Origin: Haematobia irritans
Taxonomy: Eukaryota; Arthropoda; Insecta; Diptera; Muscidae
Length of the DNA stretch: 64,000 nt
Assembly (NCBI RefSeq): GCF_050003625.1
Contig: NC_134398.1
Location: 81,066,003 to 81,130,002, forward strand
Direction of reading: 5' to 3'
Below the pieces are notes generated by a model. The model saw only the letters and a program-made list of their open reading frames with translations. It did no database searches and was not told where the DNA came from. Positions 35,838-50,617 of the stretch are shown here, one piece after another. The position numbers were made by a program, and so were the translations under genes. The first letter of the stretch is position 1. Every line of letters begins with the position of its first letter.

Positions 35838-36977
35838 AAAAACAAGTAAGGAAAGTCTAAAGTCGGGCGGGGCCGACTATATTATACCCTGCACCACTTA
35901 GAAATTTTCGATACCATATCACATTCGTCAAACGTCAATACATGCATTTAAATATCACGCGATCTGGACAGAATTTGATAGACTTCTACAAAATCTATAG
36001 ACTCAAAATTTATGTCGGCTAATGCACTAGGATGAAACACAATGTTAGTAAAAAATTATACCCTGTACCACAGTAGTGGTGAAGGGTATAAATATGGGAA
36101 ACATATAAATCTGAAGCAATTTTAAGGAAACTTCGCAAAAGTTTATTTATGATTTATCGCTCGATATATATGTATTAGAAGTTTAGGAAAATTAGAGTCA
36201 TTTTTACAACATTTCGACTAAGCAGTGCCGATTTAACAAGGAAAATGTTGGTATTTTGACGAAATCAGAAAAACATATATATGGGAGCTATATCGCAATC
36301 TGAACCGATGTCAACCAAATTTGGCACGCATAGCTACAATGCTAATTCTACTCCCTGTGCAAAATTTCAAATAAATCGGAGTTAAAAATTGGCCTCTGTG
36401 GTCATATGAGTGTAAATCGGGCGAAAGCTTTATATGGCAGATATATCCAAATCTGAACCGATTTCAACCAAATTTGGCACGCATAGTTACAATGCTAATT
36501 CTACTCCCTATGCAAAATTTCAACTAAATCGTAGCAAAAAATTGGCCTCTGTGGGCAATTGAGTGTAAATCGAGCGAAAGCTATTCATAAAATTCATAAA
36601 ATATTCGGATGTACGTTATTTGAGGAAGATCGGTTGATATACACGTCAATTATGACCAGATCGGTGAAAAATATATATGGCAGCTATATCTAAATCTGAA
36701 CCGATTTTTTTCCAAAATCAATAGGGATCGTCTTTGAGCCGAAACAGGACCCTATACCAAATTTTAGGACAATCGAACTAAAACTGCGAGCTGTACTTTG
36801 CACACAAAAATACATCGACAGACAGACAGACAGACGGACATCGCTAAATCGACTCGGAATTTAATTCTAAGCCGATCCGTATACTAAAAGGTTGGTCTAT
36901 GATTACTCCTTCTTGGCGTTACATACAAATGCACAAACTTATTATACCCTGTACCACAGTAGTGGTGAAGGGTATAA
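35838..36977 (+). repeat. DINE-like repeat family A, copy 3
   Basis: AACAAGTAAGGAAAGTC end and AGTCGG..CCGACT hairpin at the left. A stray closing hairpin (TATACCCTGTACCAC..GGTGAAGGGTATAA) lies at 36,054-36,090 inside, suggesting recombination between copies. Four or five modules follow, then ACAGACAGACAGACGGAC (36,819) and the terminal hairpin at about 36,942-36,977. Confidence 0.75.
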
Positions 36978-37541
36978 CAATGGAAAATCGTAAATAGGTT
37001 TTCAAATTCTGGGGCGTCTAAGCCCCCTCCCCAGAGGCCTTCCTACGCCTATGCTTTTAGGCGGTTTAAAACCACTTCCTTGACAATTTTAGACTGCGAA
37101 ATACTACAGAGGTGATGATCCACTACGGACTTTGTCTTTGATTTTATTGGACTTTAGAATGTTAAAGTACGAGTAATAATATTACCATTAAAGTTAATTC
37201 TTTTAAATTGGCTCATAGCGACTGGAATGTAACCGCCATTTCATTGAAAATATGAATACTTACGTAGGGAAAATTGATACAAATTTTGTTATCAAGCCCT
37301 GATCGAAACCGAAACTTTTTACTAGCATTGGTAAAAATTTGACGTTAGTACAATTTTACTAGGAATTTTAAATAAATTTGACTTTTATTGAAAATTCCTG
37401 AGGTTTACGACATCACTAACTTGGCATATTTTGATTATCTCAAAACAAAAAAAGTAGTTTTATTTATTAAAGAAATGAGTATAACAAACCAGCAATTTTT
37501 TCTCATCATAGAAAATTTATATTTCACCATAGTAAAAAGAT
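36978..37541. other. Non-coding intronic DNA
   Basis: 'ggggcgtctaagccccctcc' and 'ttcctacgcctatgc' near 37,010-37,055 resemble a hAT terminal sequence but have no partner. Otherwise AT-rich. No gene. Confidence 0.35.
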
Positions 37542-37736
37542 GGGAGCCACCGTGGTGCAATGGTCCGTCCACCTTTGTATGCATGGCACAACGGGTCGTA
37601 GGTTCTTCTAATTGAGCTTAACATGGAATCGGACAGCACTCAGTCATAAGAGATAAGTTCACCACTGTGGTATCACAATGGAATGAATAGTCTAAATGAG
37701 CCTGATACATCAGGCTGCCACCTGACCTAACCTAAC
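37542..37736 (+). mobile_element. tRNA-derived SINE, internally deleted copy
   Basis: Starts GGGAGCCACCGTGGTGCAAT like the copy at 30,818-31,171. It then has a damaged B-box region, jumps to 'gagcttaacatggaatcgg', and ends ACCTGACCTAACCTAAC. About 160 bp of the body is missing. Confidence 0.82.
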
Positions 37737-37885
37737 ACTTTCAAATTTGTTGGGGGCTATATAAAGGTTTATATTCCCATATACAAATATTTAAATATGA
37801 AGCGATTTGGACAATTTTTTTTTTAACATTTACAAAATCTCTAGACTCAAAATTTAATTAGGTTAATGACCGGGACGGACCACAG
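37737..37885 (+). repeat. DINE-like fragment
   Basis: 'aaatttgttgggggctatat' and 'ttcccatatacaaatattta' match 5,370-5,450. Both ends are missing. Confidence 0.5.
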
Positions 37886-38597
37886 TATTAGTAAATGACT
37901 TTAATATTTTTTTGTGTACGTTAGTTAAATTATCTAACACAGAAAAAAATTGTACACAAATGAAGCATAAATATTTACTAAATTCGTGTCTCCCACAAAA
38001 TAGTTCAGGATTTCTTTAACCCTGGACAGTCATCCTTCGTCAAAATGACGACGCTTGATTTCATTGTAGATTTAAAGTTCTTTTTGGTCGATTGGGAAAT
38101 GATAAATTTAAGTTATACCAATTCAACCATGTTAGGAATTTTTATCTTATACTAATTAAGAACAAATAGAATAAGGAAATAAACTCAATTTTGGGCCTCA
38201 TTTTTGCTCATGATGCAAATTATAGCGTCTTGAAATAAGCCGTAGTCAAAATGACGAAAGATGACGCTTATGTACAAAAAATAAGGATGACTTTCCAGGG
38301 TTAAATTTGTAAATTTTACCAATAATGCGCCCATCTTGAACTTCGTATGGCACTAAAGACATTCTTGCAATTTTGAACTCCTATTTTTTCCTTCAAACTG
38401 TAAAATTTTCTTTAACAAGTGAAAAATAATAATCATGTCTAATAAATTATCTTGAATTTGAAAATATTTACTTATTTTTGTGATATCGGCGTCAGCGTTT
38501 GTAATACTGTTTAGTTAATATTTTCTACAAATAATCGAAATTTTCTAAAATTAACCAAAATTTTTCTTCCTGGTGGATTCACTGTTTTTCGAGTGCG
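37886..38597. mobile_element. MITE family C, copy 2, interrupted
   Basis: Matches copy 1 at 13,120-13,518 from 'tttttgtgtacgttagtt' through 'ttcttcctggtggattcact' to GTTTTTCGAGTG. It is split by a 281-bp TTAA-flanked element. The left terminus is not preserved. Confidence 0.7.
38020..38300. mobile_element. piggyBac-like MITE, TTAA-flanked
   Basis: TTAA at 38,016-38,019 and 38,301-38,304. Ends CCCTGGACAGTCATCCTT and (right, reversed) CCCTGGAAAGTCATCCTT differ at one base of 18. Sub-terminal CGTCAAAATGACG forms a short hairpin, and a related CAAAATGACGAAAG lies near the right end. The empty site is present in MITE C copy 1 (ATTTCTTTAAATTTG at about 13,229). Encodes nothing. Confidence 0.92.
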
Positions 38598-38767
38598 TGA
38601 GCGTGAGCGTGAGCGTGATTTTGCAGAAATTTTATTCACGCACATTCATGAGCCGGTTTTATTTTTCACGCACGCTCAGGCACGACGAATTTGTTTGCTT
38701 CAGATTTTGTTCCCCACTCACGTGATTCACGCGTCTCACGAAAATTTCGTGCCACGCGCACACCTCT
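38597..38767. mobile_element. hAT MITE (CTCACG type), left-truncated copy
   Basis: A GAGCGTGAGCGTGAGCGTGA repeat at the left, then 'attcacgcacattcatgag' and 'tttcacgcacgctcaggcac', ending GCGCACACCTCTA, the same terminus as 15,627-16,104. The left terminus is missing and it abuts the end of MITE C. The 60-codon frame is an artefact. Confidence 0.7.
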
Positions 38768-39049
38768 ATTTTTGATTTCAATCATGCATGATTTTTCAAT
38801 ATTTAACATTGGTGTTGAATAAAAATATGTAATGTCTCGTCATTTGTTTAGTTATTTCAAGAAATTAGAATTTCCGCGCGGCAGGGAACAACAACACGCC
38901 GATAGCCGACACGGTATTCCGTCAATTTAACATGTTTGATTTAATTAATTTGACACTTCATATTAACCATATGTCTGTACATATGTACCAATTATTGAAT
39001 AAATGATCACGTCTATCGATGCCCTGAAAGAAAATCTATTTGAGTAGAA

Positions 39050-39183
39050 TTTCAAAATGGTCCCTCATTTTTGAAGAAGTACGGTCCAATGACGTCGCCC
39101 GCCCATAAACCGCTTAAAATTTTAACATTTTCTGGATGCATTGGTAGCATTGTAATGCTTTTGACTGATCTTCACTCCAAAGG
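39050..39183 (-). pseudogene. DD41D mariner transposase scrap
   Basis: Minus-strand translation gives MLPMHPENVKILSGLWAGDV and IGPYFFKNEG, with WSEDQ in a shifted frame just before. This matches LPMHPEKCTVWCGLYAGGII and GPYFFKDA of the intact transposase (residues 188-214). Neither element end nor catalytic residues are present. Confidence 0.78.
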
Positions 39184-39510
39184 GTCAATTCCAATAAATG
39201 GAATTGACCATAAACCTACTTACGTTTGCATGCCGCATCACAGCTAGCAAAAAGCTCACAGCCATACAATATAACTGGCATTACATAACTTTTTGCCAAA
39301 AGTACTCTTATGGGCAAAGGCGTCAACATCTGTGTGGACCAAAGATTCCTGTGTCTGGCATAAATCTGGCCACTAATATAGTTAACGTGATCAGTCCAAC
39401 TTAATGAGCTATTCGGCATGATGCCAAGGTTCTTAGCCGACGTAACAATATTTATTCGTTGATCATTTATCTTAATTTGGGGATCAATGTTAACCGTTAT
39501 ACTACGCCTG

Positions 39511-39804
39511 CACAGAAAAAAATTTCACGAAAATTTTTCCAATTAAAATTTTAATTGAGTTTTAAAAAATATTCAATTAAAAATTTAGTTGATTCAACAA
39601 ATTTTTTAATTGAAACAAAAATCAATCACAAAAATTAATAGTATCAATTAATTTTTTAATTGGATCAATTAATTTTTTAATTGACCTTCAATTAATTTTT
39701 TAATTGATACTATCATTTCTGTGATTGAAGACATTTCAATAAAAAAATTAATTGGATCAATTAATTTCGTGATTGAACCAGAAAAAAATTTTTTTGTGTG
39801 TGTG
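39511..39804. mobile_element. TA-type MITE, family M, copy 2
   Basis: Starts CACAGAAAAAAATTTCACG and ends TTTTTTTGTGTG. The interior is nearly identical to copies 1 and 3. Inserted between NPGKM and the downstream part of LINE ORF2. Flanks (TG left, TGTGTA right) no longer show a clean TA. Confidence 0.8.
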
Positions 39805-40384
39805 TATCATCTTACCAGGGTTAAGACATAGTCCATTCGCCTTTGCCCAATTGTGGACAATATCAAGATCATCATTGAGCCTATCAATACATTCGTACAA
39901 AGAGTCGATAGTTCCGCTTCGATATATCTGCACGTCATCAGCATACATATGTATCGTGCTGTCCCTGAAAAACCTTGGCAGATCGTTTATATAAATAGAA
40001 AAAAGAATAGGGCCAAGTGTGGATCCCTGCGGAACTCCTTTTTGTAAACGTACAGGCTCAGATATCCCATTACCTGTGTATACAGACTGCGTCCTTTCAC
40101 TCAGATAGGAACGCAAAAGTCTAACAGAGCTAGAATAAAAATTAAAAAGGTTGCGTAACTTGAAGCACACCAATGAATGATCGACAGTGTCAAATGCCTT
40201 CGAATGATCCAATAGAACAAGAAAGCTAACCTTACCAAGATCAGTTTCTATTCTAAGATCTTCACAGACATCAGCTAGCGCACTAATACAACTATAACCA
40301 GGACGAAACCCCGATTGACTTGATGAAAGAAGTGATTTACCCTTCAAGAAGTCGGATATCTGCACATGTACTATCTTTCTTTTG

Positions 40385-41637
40385 AGATTTCTGGGGAGGG
40401 GGGGGGGGGGGGTTTGATGACAGATATTCTCCCAAATAGAGCAGTTCAACTAGTACACTTTCCGAAGATAAATCTAAAGGTTTTACCTATGAAGACTGTA
40501 TCAGATTCTGGATTTATAATAACCATTCATTTAAGCAACTCAAAGCATTTAAGAGGCCAAATTAACGAATTACAATGTACTACTCTAATTTTTGTTTGTG
40601 TTTTAGAGGAATCATTAACATCTCTTGTAGGTGGGTAAAAAAATTATGAAATAACGACTTGATTTAAAATCTAAAATCTGTAGATTTTCATCCCCATTAT
40701 TTAAATGAATGCCAAAAGTAAAATCGGGAAATTTTACATTCAGTTTCAAGCAATTTTCATGATCAGTGCGCCTTCTATACCCTCAAGAAGTGAAATCGGT
40801 CTATATGGAGGCCTTACCAAATGGACCGATAAAAACTAAATCCGACACACGTTTTTGTGAGTCTAAAATACCAGTATATTTACAATTTATGGTGGCTATA
40901 CGAAAACATTGCCCGACACTCACCATTTTTGGCGCACCTCTTTATGGTCCTAAAATTATTCTAGATTTCGAATTTCATGCAAATAGGTTAAAAACTACGG
41001 TTTCTATAAGACGGAGAAGTAAAATCTGGCGATCGGTCTATATGGGGGCTATATCAAAATTTGGACCGATACTCACTATTTTCGGCATACCTCTTTGTGG
41101 TCGTAAAATACCTCTAGTTTTCCAATTTCAGACAAATTGGATAAAAACTACGGATTCTATAAGCCCAAGAAAAAAACACAGGAGATCGGTCTATATGGGG
41201 GCTATACCAAAACATGGACCGATATTCACCTTTTTTGGCGCACCTCTTTGTGGTCGTAAAATATCTCTAGTTTTCCAATTTCAGACAAATTGGATAGAAA
41301 CTTCGGTTTTTATAAGCCCAAGACCACAAATCGGGAGGTCGGTTTAAAAGGGGACTATATCAAAACCTGGACCGATATAGCCCATCTTCGAACTTGACCT
41401 GCCTGCTGATAAAAGAGTTTGTGCGGAATTTCAGCACGATTGCTTCATTATGGTAGGCTGTGGCGTGATTACAGCAGACAGACAGACGGACATGGCCATA
41501 TCGTCTTAGAATTTCTCCCTGATTAAGAATATATATACTTTATATAGTCGGAAATCGATATTTCGATGTGTTACAAACGGAATGACAAACTTATTATACC
41601 CCCGTCACCATTCGATGGTGGTGGGTGTAATAAAAGT
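40385..41637 (+). repeat. DINE-like repeat family B, copy 2 (left end atypical)
   Basis: A 14-G run opens the segment at about 40,398-40,411. 40,440-40,775 is the family B interior shared with 57,385-57,640. Then come four modules with 'ggtctatatgggggctata' and 'caatttcagacaaattggat' (193-codon chance frame). ACAGACAGACGGAC lies at 41,479 and the closing hairpin ATACCCCCGTCACCA..TGGTGGTGGGTGTAAT at about 41,597-41,632. The AACAAGTA end is missing. Lies inside a minus-strand LINE. Confidence 0.7.
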
Positions 41638-41667
41638 GACAGATGGTAATAATAGGGGAAGTATAAT

Positions 41668-41984
41668 CATAGACCAAGGAAGGTATAGACATCTCAAGTG
41701 AATTCACCATGGTTTTGTCAAGTCAAGTGACTCAATTACTTTTTGGAAAACGAGAATAACCGTACAAATCAGTCAATTTGCATTACACAAACGGTGTGGA
41801 TGGATAGCATTTTATAAGCTTTTTCAATATTTGGTGTTTCAACAAGAGAACAAAGGAAAGAAGACAAATTAAAGCCAAATTAAAAAAACACTCAATTGCA
41901 GACGAAAAAGAGCCCTCTACGGTGTGCAGATAAATTACAGCGCTGTGAATTCACTTGAGATGTCTTATATTTAATTGGTCTATG
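41668..41984. mobile_element. Inverted-repeat MITE, family Q, 7-bp target duplication
   Basis: 317 bp. Ends CATAGACCAAGGAAGGTATAG and, from the right, CATAGACCAATTAAATATAAG; both continue with AGACATCTCAAGTGAATTCAC, so the imperfect inverted repeat is about 40 bp. Flanks GTATAAT (41,661-41,667) and GTACAAT (41,985-41,991) form a 7-bp duplication with one change. Removing element and one flank rejoins LINE codons (VKIV to LPLLLP). Interior shared with 23,852-23,925. Superfamily unresolved. Confidence 0.85.
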
Positions 41985-42696
41985 GTACAATCTTAACAAA
42001 CTTAGGATCTATGCCATCATATCCAATTGAGTTCGACTTAACCCTTTGCAAAGTAACAACTCAAAACTCAAAGCTATCCCCGCCGTCAAAGTATCGCAAA
42101 GCTTCAGCACCCGTGTAAAAATCAGTGTCCACTGTAGCCATTGGCAGATCCGTAAAAATCTCATTTAATGAATTGGCATCCAAGTGGCAATCCCTCCCTC
42201 TAGTTCTGCCAACGCCAATATCACGCATTGTCCTCCACTTCTCCCTAGTTTTTAAAGCCGTGTTAAAACGATTCAAGTAATATTCTATCTTAGCACTCCT
42301 AATCAACGAATTCACGTGTCTCCTTGCCGCTCGAAATTCGTCCCTTAACGTATCTGTTTTAAAACGCTTCCACATCGAATAAAGAAGATCCCGTTCAAGA
42401 ATAGCTTCCCTAATTTCAGTACTAAACCAAGGTCTCGATTTTGTCGTGGTTCTCCTGGTTCTCACCGGAATACATGAATCATATAAATTCCTTATATTGT
42501 CTTGCAAAAATGACACTTGATCGTCTACTCCTTCTAATTGATATATGTTACTCCGATTCGATTTGATCGAATTGATTATGTAGAAAATCGTAATTCAACC
42601 TGCTGTAATCCCTATATGAAGTTATTTTCTCGATAATCATGTATCTGATCTCGGCATCCATGTTAATGTTTGCTTATACAAAAAGGCTGCCATACA

Positions 42697-43195
42697 CTGA
42701 AAAAAAATATTGTCGTAAGGCAAAAATTGTCAAGTCCTTAAACAAAGAATGCTAATTTTGCTTAGCATAGAAGACACATTTCTCTGATATAAATTTGTTT
42801 CCTTGGCCAAAAGTCGATATACTTTGAAGTCAATGAAGTCTTTTTGTCCTTATAGTTAAGTGATTCGACTCAAACTTAGTTATCCTAACATGAAAGAATA
42901 TTTTGTTTGACTAAGGTCAAATTGGCATTAAAAATTCTGAAAAATGCTTCAAAATTAACGAAATCGTCTTTAAGTTTGTTGACTTTTTGTATCTTGACTA
43001 CAAATCATTTGAAGAAAACAACTGAAAAAACGAATAAATTAATATTTATTTATCACAATCAAGTACGCAAAACTCAAATTTAAAAGAGATTTGTGTCCTT
43101 ACTTCAATTCTCCGCATCTTTGGCTCGGAATCAATACCAAAATCATCAGTGTAAAGACAAAATCTTTGGAACAGGGCAAGCTTGTTTTGCAGTCT
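42697..43195. repeat. MITE-like family D, copy 1
   Basis: Starts CACTGAAAAAAAATATTGTC and ends near 'cttgttttgcag'. The related start CACTGAAAAAATATTGTCG lies at 49,215, and a related tail at 33,460. AT-rich; contains 'tttggctcggaatcaatac'. Non-coding. Confidence 0.5.
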
Positions 43196-43321
43196 ATATT
43201 CTCATATAAATTCAATGTATCTATCAAATACTCGTATACTTGTAATTCAAATTAAAAAATTTCAACCAAAAAGGAATAAAAAATACAAAATAAATTTTTT
43301 GGTCAATTTCCTTTAACAAGT

Positions 43322-43985
43322 GCACTGAAAAAATTATTCACGTGATATTAAAGATTACGCAACCTCAATTTTAGAATGCGCAATTTACACACTATTAAGG
43401 ACAAATTTCTTTAAAGTAATGAAATTTTAATTAAAAGAAGGTTTATAATGTTTGCTTCAATTTTTTTTTCATTACATTTAGGACACACATTTTGAAAATT
43501 TGCGTCCCTTCGTTAAAGTTGCATGTCTTTAACCTAAGGCAAATTTTCCTTAAAGTATAGAAAAACATTTTTGATTTAAAGAAATCGTCCTTAAATTAAC
43601 TGAAATATTGAAACTTTACATTTAAGATAAAAACGCTTCAAATATAGGCTAAGATTTATTTTGACAATTTAGCATCTTGGGTTTAGGTTTTTTTTTTGGA
43701 ATTAAGAAAATATTTGTTACTTCGAAGTATCCGTCATAATTTAGATTTTTAAACTGGCATTTGTTTGTACGTGAATAGCTTTATTAATATACCGGAAAAT
43801 AGAATGAAAATTCGATAAATGTGATCTGTATCCTAATTTTGATTTTATAGATCCTATATTTAAAGCCAGATAGGTCGCAAAAAAATTTCCTTATTTTAAA
43901 GAGCTCGCATCTCTGGCTCGGAATCAATAACAAACTACTTACAGGAAGGTCAAAATCTTTGGACCAAGTAAACTCTTTTTTAGTG
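43322..43985. repeat. MITE-like family D, copy 2
   Basis: CACTGAAAAAATTATTCACG at the left and ACTCTTTTTTAGTGTG at the right give weak inverted ends. Middle shared (inverted) with 22,900-23,600 and directly with 48,240-48,500. Non-coding. Confidence 0.5.
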
Positions 43986-44029
43986 TGAAAATTAAAATAT
44001 TATTTCTATTAAATAATTTGCCTTTCCTG

Positions 44030-44107
44030 CGCTCAAAAAAAAAAAATGAATCCTATATGGCATTAAAGCTAATTTAACCCTTTCACTACCTAATGTTACA
44101 AACTTTA
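44030..44107. repeat. MITE C end with a piggyBac-like terminal remnant
   Basis: GCTCAAAAAAAAAAAATGAA to 'aagctaatttaa' is the left end of MITE C. TTAACCCTTTCACTACCTAATG (44,075-44,096) then matches the TTAA plus left terminus of the element at 50,618. A family A repeat starts at 44,109 and hides the rest. Confidence 0.55.
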
Positions 44108-44108
44108 A

Positions 44109-45716
<1,608 letters not shown>

Positions 45717-46190
45717 GTTCTGTTTTTACTTGTATTAACAGCATGTAGAATAAAAATTGTAATTCTGAGGACCTACCTCAATTACTTCAAAAGCTATATG
45801 AGTTTGTTCTGAAAACTTGATTCTTGAATTGTGACCAAATAGCTCTGTGAAAATAAGCGCTATTTGACCTTATATCTATCGAAGTGTGAGAAAAATACAA
45901 AAAAGAACCCGACATAAATATGTCTAATAAATTTCTTGAATTTGTCGAAAAATATTTACTTATTTTTGTGAATTCGGCGTGACACATGCGTTCATAGTAG
46001 AGTGTAGTTTAAGTTTTCTAAAATTCACCAATATTTTCCTTCCTAGTGGGTTCGCCGTTTTTTGAATATTGGGGGTTCATTTTTTCAGTGCAAGCAGAAA
46101 CTTTATTTTCAGCACAAGTCAATAAATAAAAAGAGTTATTCCTACTCGTCATCATAACTTTTTAATAATTATAAAGTTAATGAAATTGTT
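45717..46190. other. Intron end with MITE C tail
   Basis: 45,915-46,100 matches the 3' half of MITE C ('aaatttcttgaatttgtcga' to 'tcattttttcagtgc'). The remainder is unassigned AT-rich DNA leading into the splice acceptor of the F-box exon. Confidence 0.5.
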
Positions 46191-46207
46191 TTTCTTTATG
46201 TTTGTAG

Positions 46208-46888
46208 GATCTGGTTTCTCCTGCTGTCCATACAAATATATTGGATTTAAACGATGATTGTTTGCTGGAAATCCTGCAGTATTTGAGTGTGCAGGATACA
46301 TTCGCAATTATTGACACTTTCAACAATCGAATGAACGACATTGCATACAAACGAATTTCGCAAGTGAAAACTCTCATTTTCTCTTTAAGAGAACCTCCAC
46401 AATACACAACGGATCAATTGAAAATAATTGGCAAACATTTAAAATCATTAAGCATTAGTGTTGGCTACTCATTGAGCTCAGATCTCTGCATTTCCGGTTA
46501 TTTGGGACCTCTTTGTTACTATGGATCTATTGAAAATTTAACTCTGAACTACGTCAACTTCAACGAGGACTATTTGGAATGCATTCTGAAACTTGCTTCA
46601 AATCTTAGAATTCTAGATTTAAACTTTTGCCAGTTGACAGACGAATTATTGCAACCGATATTGGAAAATTGCAACCTGTTGGAGACTCTCTCGATTATAG
46701 GAAATTATGGATTGCGGGGAAAATCATTGCACCACATTAGATCCAGCTATTTAAAGACAATTACACTTGAAATGAATGATCTGTGCAAGGAAGAAGTGGA
46801 GATTTTTGAAAAAAATGTGGGAAATCGAATTTGTCTTCATATCTATAACAAAGGACGTTATAACGTTCACAAAGGACACTTTAGATAA
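46208..46888 (+). CDS. F-box/LRR protein, terminal exon
   Basis: The exon follows TTTTTCTTTATGTTTGTAG, a good splice acceptor whose TAG also closes the frame upstream. There is no ATG at the front, so the start codon must be in an earlier exon. The 226 codons begin DLVSPAVHTNILDLNDDCLL and continue EILQYLSVQDTFAI, a canonical F-box (the Skp1-binding motif of SCF ubiquitin ligases). At least four leucine-rich strands follow: IENLTLNYVNFNEDYLE, LRILDLNFCQLTDELLQ, LETLSIIGNYGL and LKTITLEMNDL. Such proteins present substrates for ubiquitination. The frame is free of stops, uses balanced codons, and is not transposon-like. Poly(A) signals follow 90 bp after the TAG/TAA end. The substrate is unknown. 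The proposed upstream exon at 34,688 fits in phase. Confidence 0.82.
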   Translation, partial: DLVSPAVHTNILDLNDDCLLEILQYLSVQDTFAIIDTFNNRMNDIAYKRISQVKTLIFSLREPPQYTTDQLKIIGKHLKSLSISVGYSLSSDLCISGYLGPLCYYGSIENLTLNYVNFNEDYLECILKLASNLRILDLNFCQLTDELLQPILENCNLLETLSIIGNYGLRGKSLHHIRSSYLKTITLEMNDLCKEEVEIFEKNVGNRICLHIYNKGRYNVHKGHFR

Positions 46889-46973
46889 TAAGTTTACATG
46901 GCATAAAGTTTATATAATCACACCGTGTAGTTTTACTCTTTTTATTAATTTCGGTTTAAAATAACACATTGAA

Positions 46974-46991
46974 AAAATAAATAAATAAAAT
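46974..46991 (+). terminator. Poly(A) signal of the F-box gene
   Basis: Overlapping AATAAATAAATAAAAT about 90 bp after the stop codon. It offers two AATAAA signals and one ATTAAA-like variant downstream. Confidence 0.6.
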
Positions 46992-47160
46992 TATGCTTTT
47001 CTAAATTATATATATTTTAATTTTTTTATTGATTTTGGATCGCAAACCACTGAATTTGGTTTATATCGGTCCATTTTTGATATATCCCCAATATATGCCA
47101 AGCCCCCTATTTCATATCTTCTAGTCTGTTTCTCCTGAAATTTAAATTGGTGTTTTCTTT
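46992..47160. repeat. Family B scrap
   Basis: 'ttatatcggtccatttttga' and 'tttctcctgaaatttaaat' recall the family B modules at 56-57 kb. Short and diverged. Confidence 0.4.
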
Positions 47161-47162
47161 TA

Positions 47163-48212
47163 CACTGTTAGAAAAATATGTTTTTCATATGTTCCGATAT
47201 AAACAAAATGTGTTTCGGGCACGATTTTAAAACACAATATATTTAAGTGCGAACATGTAATGTTCCTAAACTAACACTGAATGTTTGGGACATCTATGTT
47301 AATATGTTAGAATATATTATGTTTGGGGCATGAATGTTTCATAAATACCATATGTGTGAATGCAAACATATATAAATTTACAAATTTCGACTAAACATAC
47401 ATATGTTGTGATATTTTATTCAAAGCGACAGAGAGAGTATAGAGAAAGAAATAGAGATGGAAACCGGGAGAGTTGACGAAAGATATCAACATAACACAGC
47501 GAAAGAATCAAAAGAGAACAATTTCTGTGAGACCGTTTGTATGTTGTTTCGGAAAACTGTTTTATGATAAGGCCAAAAAATTGATATGGTTATGTCTAAA
47601 TATTATTTAATTTGAATAAAGAGAATAGACATTCGGAACCAAGAGAATAGACATTTGAAAAACATGCATATGAAGCATATGTTTTCGCCTTGAAAGCAGC
47701 ATTTTATGTATGTGTGGACATGTGTTTTGTTTATTATTTTGGCATTATGGCCACAATTTTTTTCTTGGTTCGTTAAAAGAAATCAGGGGTCTTCATAAAA
47801 ACAACGAAAGGGCACTATACTCTTTTTAGAGTTGGGACAGTAAAATGAAATAAGGAGGAAATAGTGAAAAATTACACAGTAAAATGTATAAAAACAAAGT
47901 TTAGTTCCTCTTTATTAATAAGTAGTCAAGAAGGAGTTGACGGACACCATCAAATATAAAAGCGGGCATTAAGTTCGAGTTTTACAGCTAAAACAATTTA
48001 AAAAGTTTATTTTCTTTAAAATGAATTATTAAAGAAAAATAAAAGGCATTTTAGAGCGATGGTGTTAAATGCTAGTAAAAACTGTTCACGCCTAAATAAA
48101 TTTATGTTTATGTTATAAAATTATTTATGTATGTTTATACTCGACTCCACGTTCTTCTTTTGTTAGAGTTTTTGAATTCCTTCCAAATTTTAAAGTTTTG
48201 TACCAAAAACAG
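47163..48212 (+). mobile_element. T element, 5' portion, copy 4
   Basis: TA (47,161-47,162) then CACTGTTAGAAAAATATG. Follows T copy 1 up to 'gtaccaaaaacag'. The 3' part with the tRNA-like pair is replaced by family D sequence. Contains an internal deletion near 48,050. Confidence 0.7.
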
Positions 48213-50447
<2,235 letters not shown>

Positions 50448-50617
50448 CAGTGATGCCATGCGTAGGGAAAAATCCTTTTTTGTGGGGATTTTTTTTCCTA
50501 AAATTACAACTGTAGGGGAAAAAGGACAGATTTTGTCATTTTTTCTACAAATTTAGGGAATTTTTTCAATTTTTAGATTTTACTATATTTTGCAACAAGA
50601 AGAGTACTTTTGCTTAA

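Larger units (their letters stand above)
39195..42690 (-). pseudogene. Jockey-like LINE ORF2, minus strand, broken by nested insertions
   Basis: Read right to left: ITSYRDYSRLNYDFLHNQFD (about 42,620), LQDNIRNLYDSCIPVRTR and RDLLYSMWKRFKTDTLRDEF (42,516-42,061), then after a stop VKSNSIGYDGIDPKFVKIV (about 42,000). An inverted-repeat element follows, then LPLLLPSVTFI (41,667-41,638), then family B sequence. It resumes with [60 protein letters not shown], catalytic MYADDVQIYR and GLCLNPGKM (40,380-39,805). MITE M follows, then the C-terminal part (IRVLLAKSYVMPVILYGCEL) to about 39,195. Same family as the LINE at 19.2 kb but clearly diverged. About 50 codons of the fingers region are missing at the family B joint. 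Confidence 0.88.

Noticed and set aside
46177..46407. 76-codon minus-strand frame
   Set aside because: Antisense shadow of the F-box exon.
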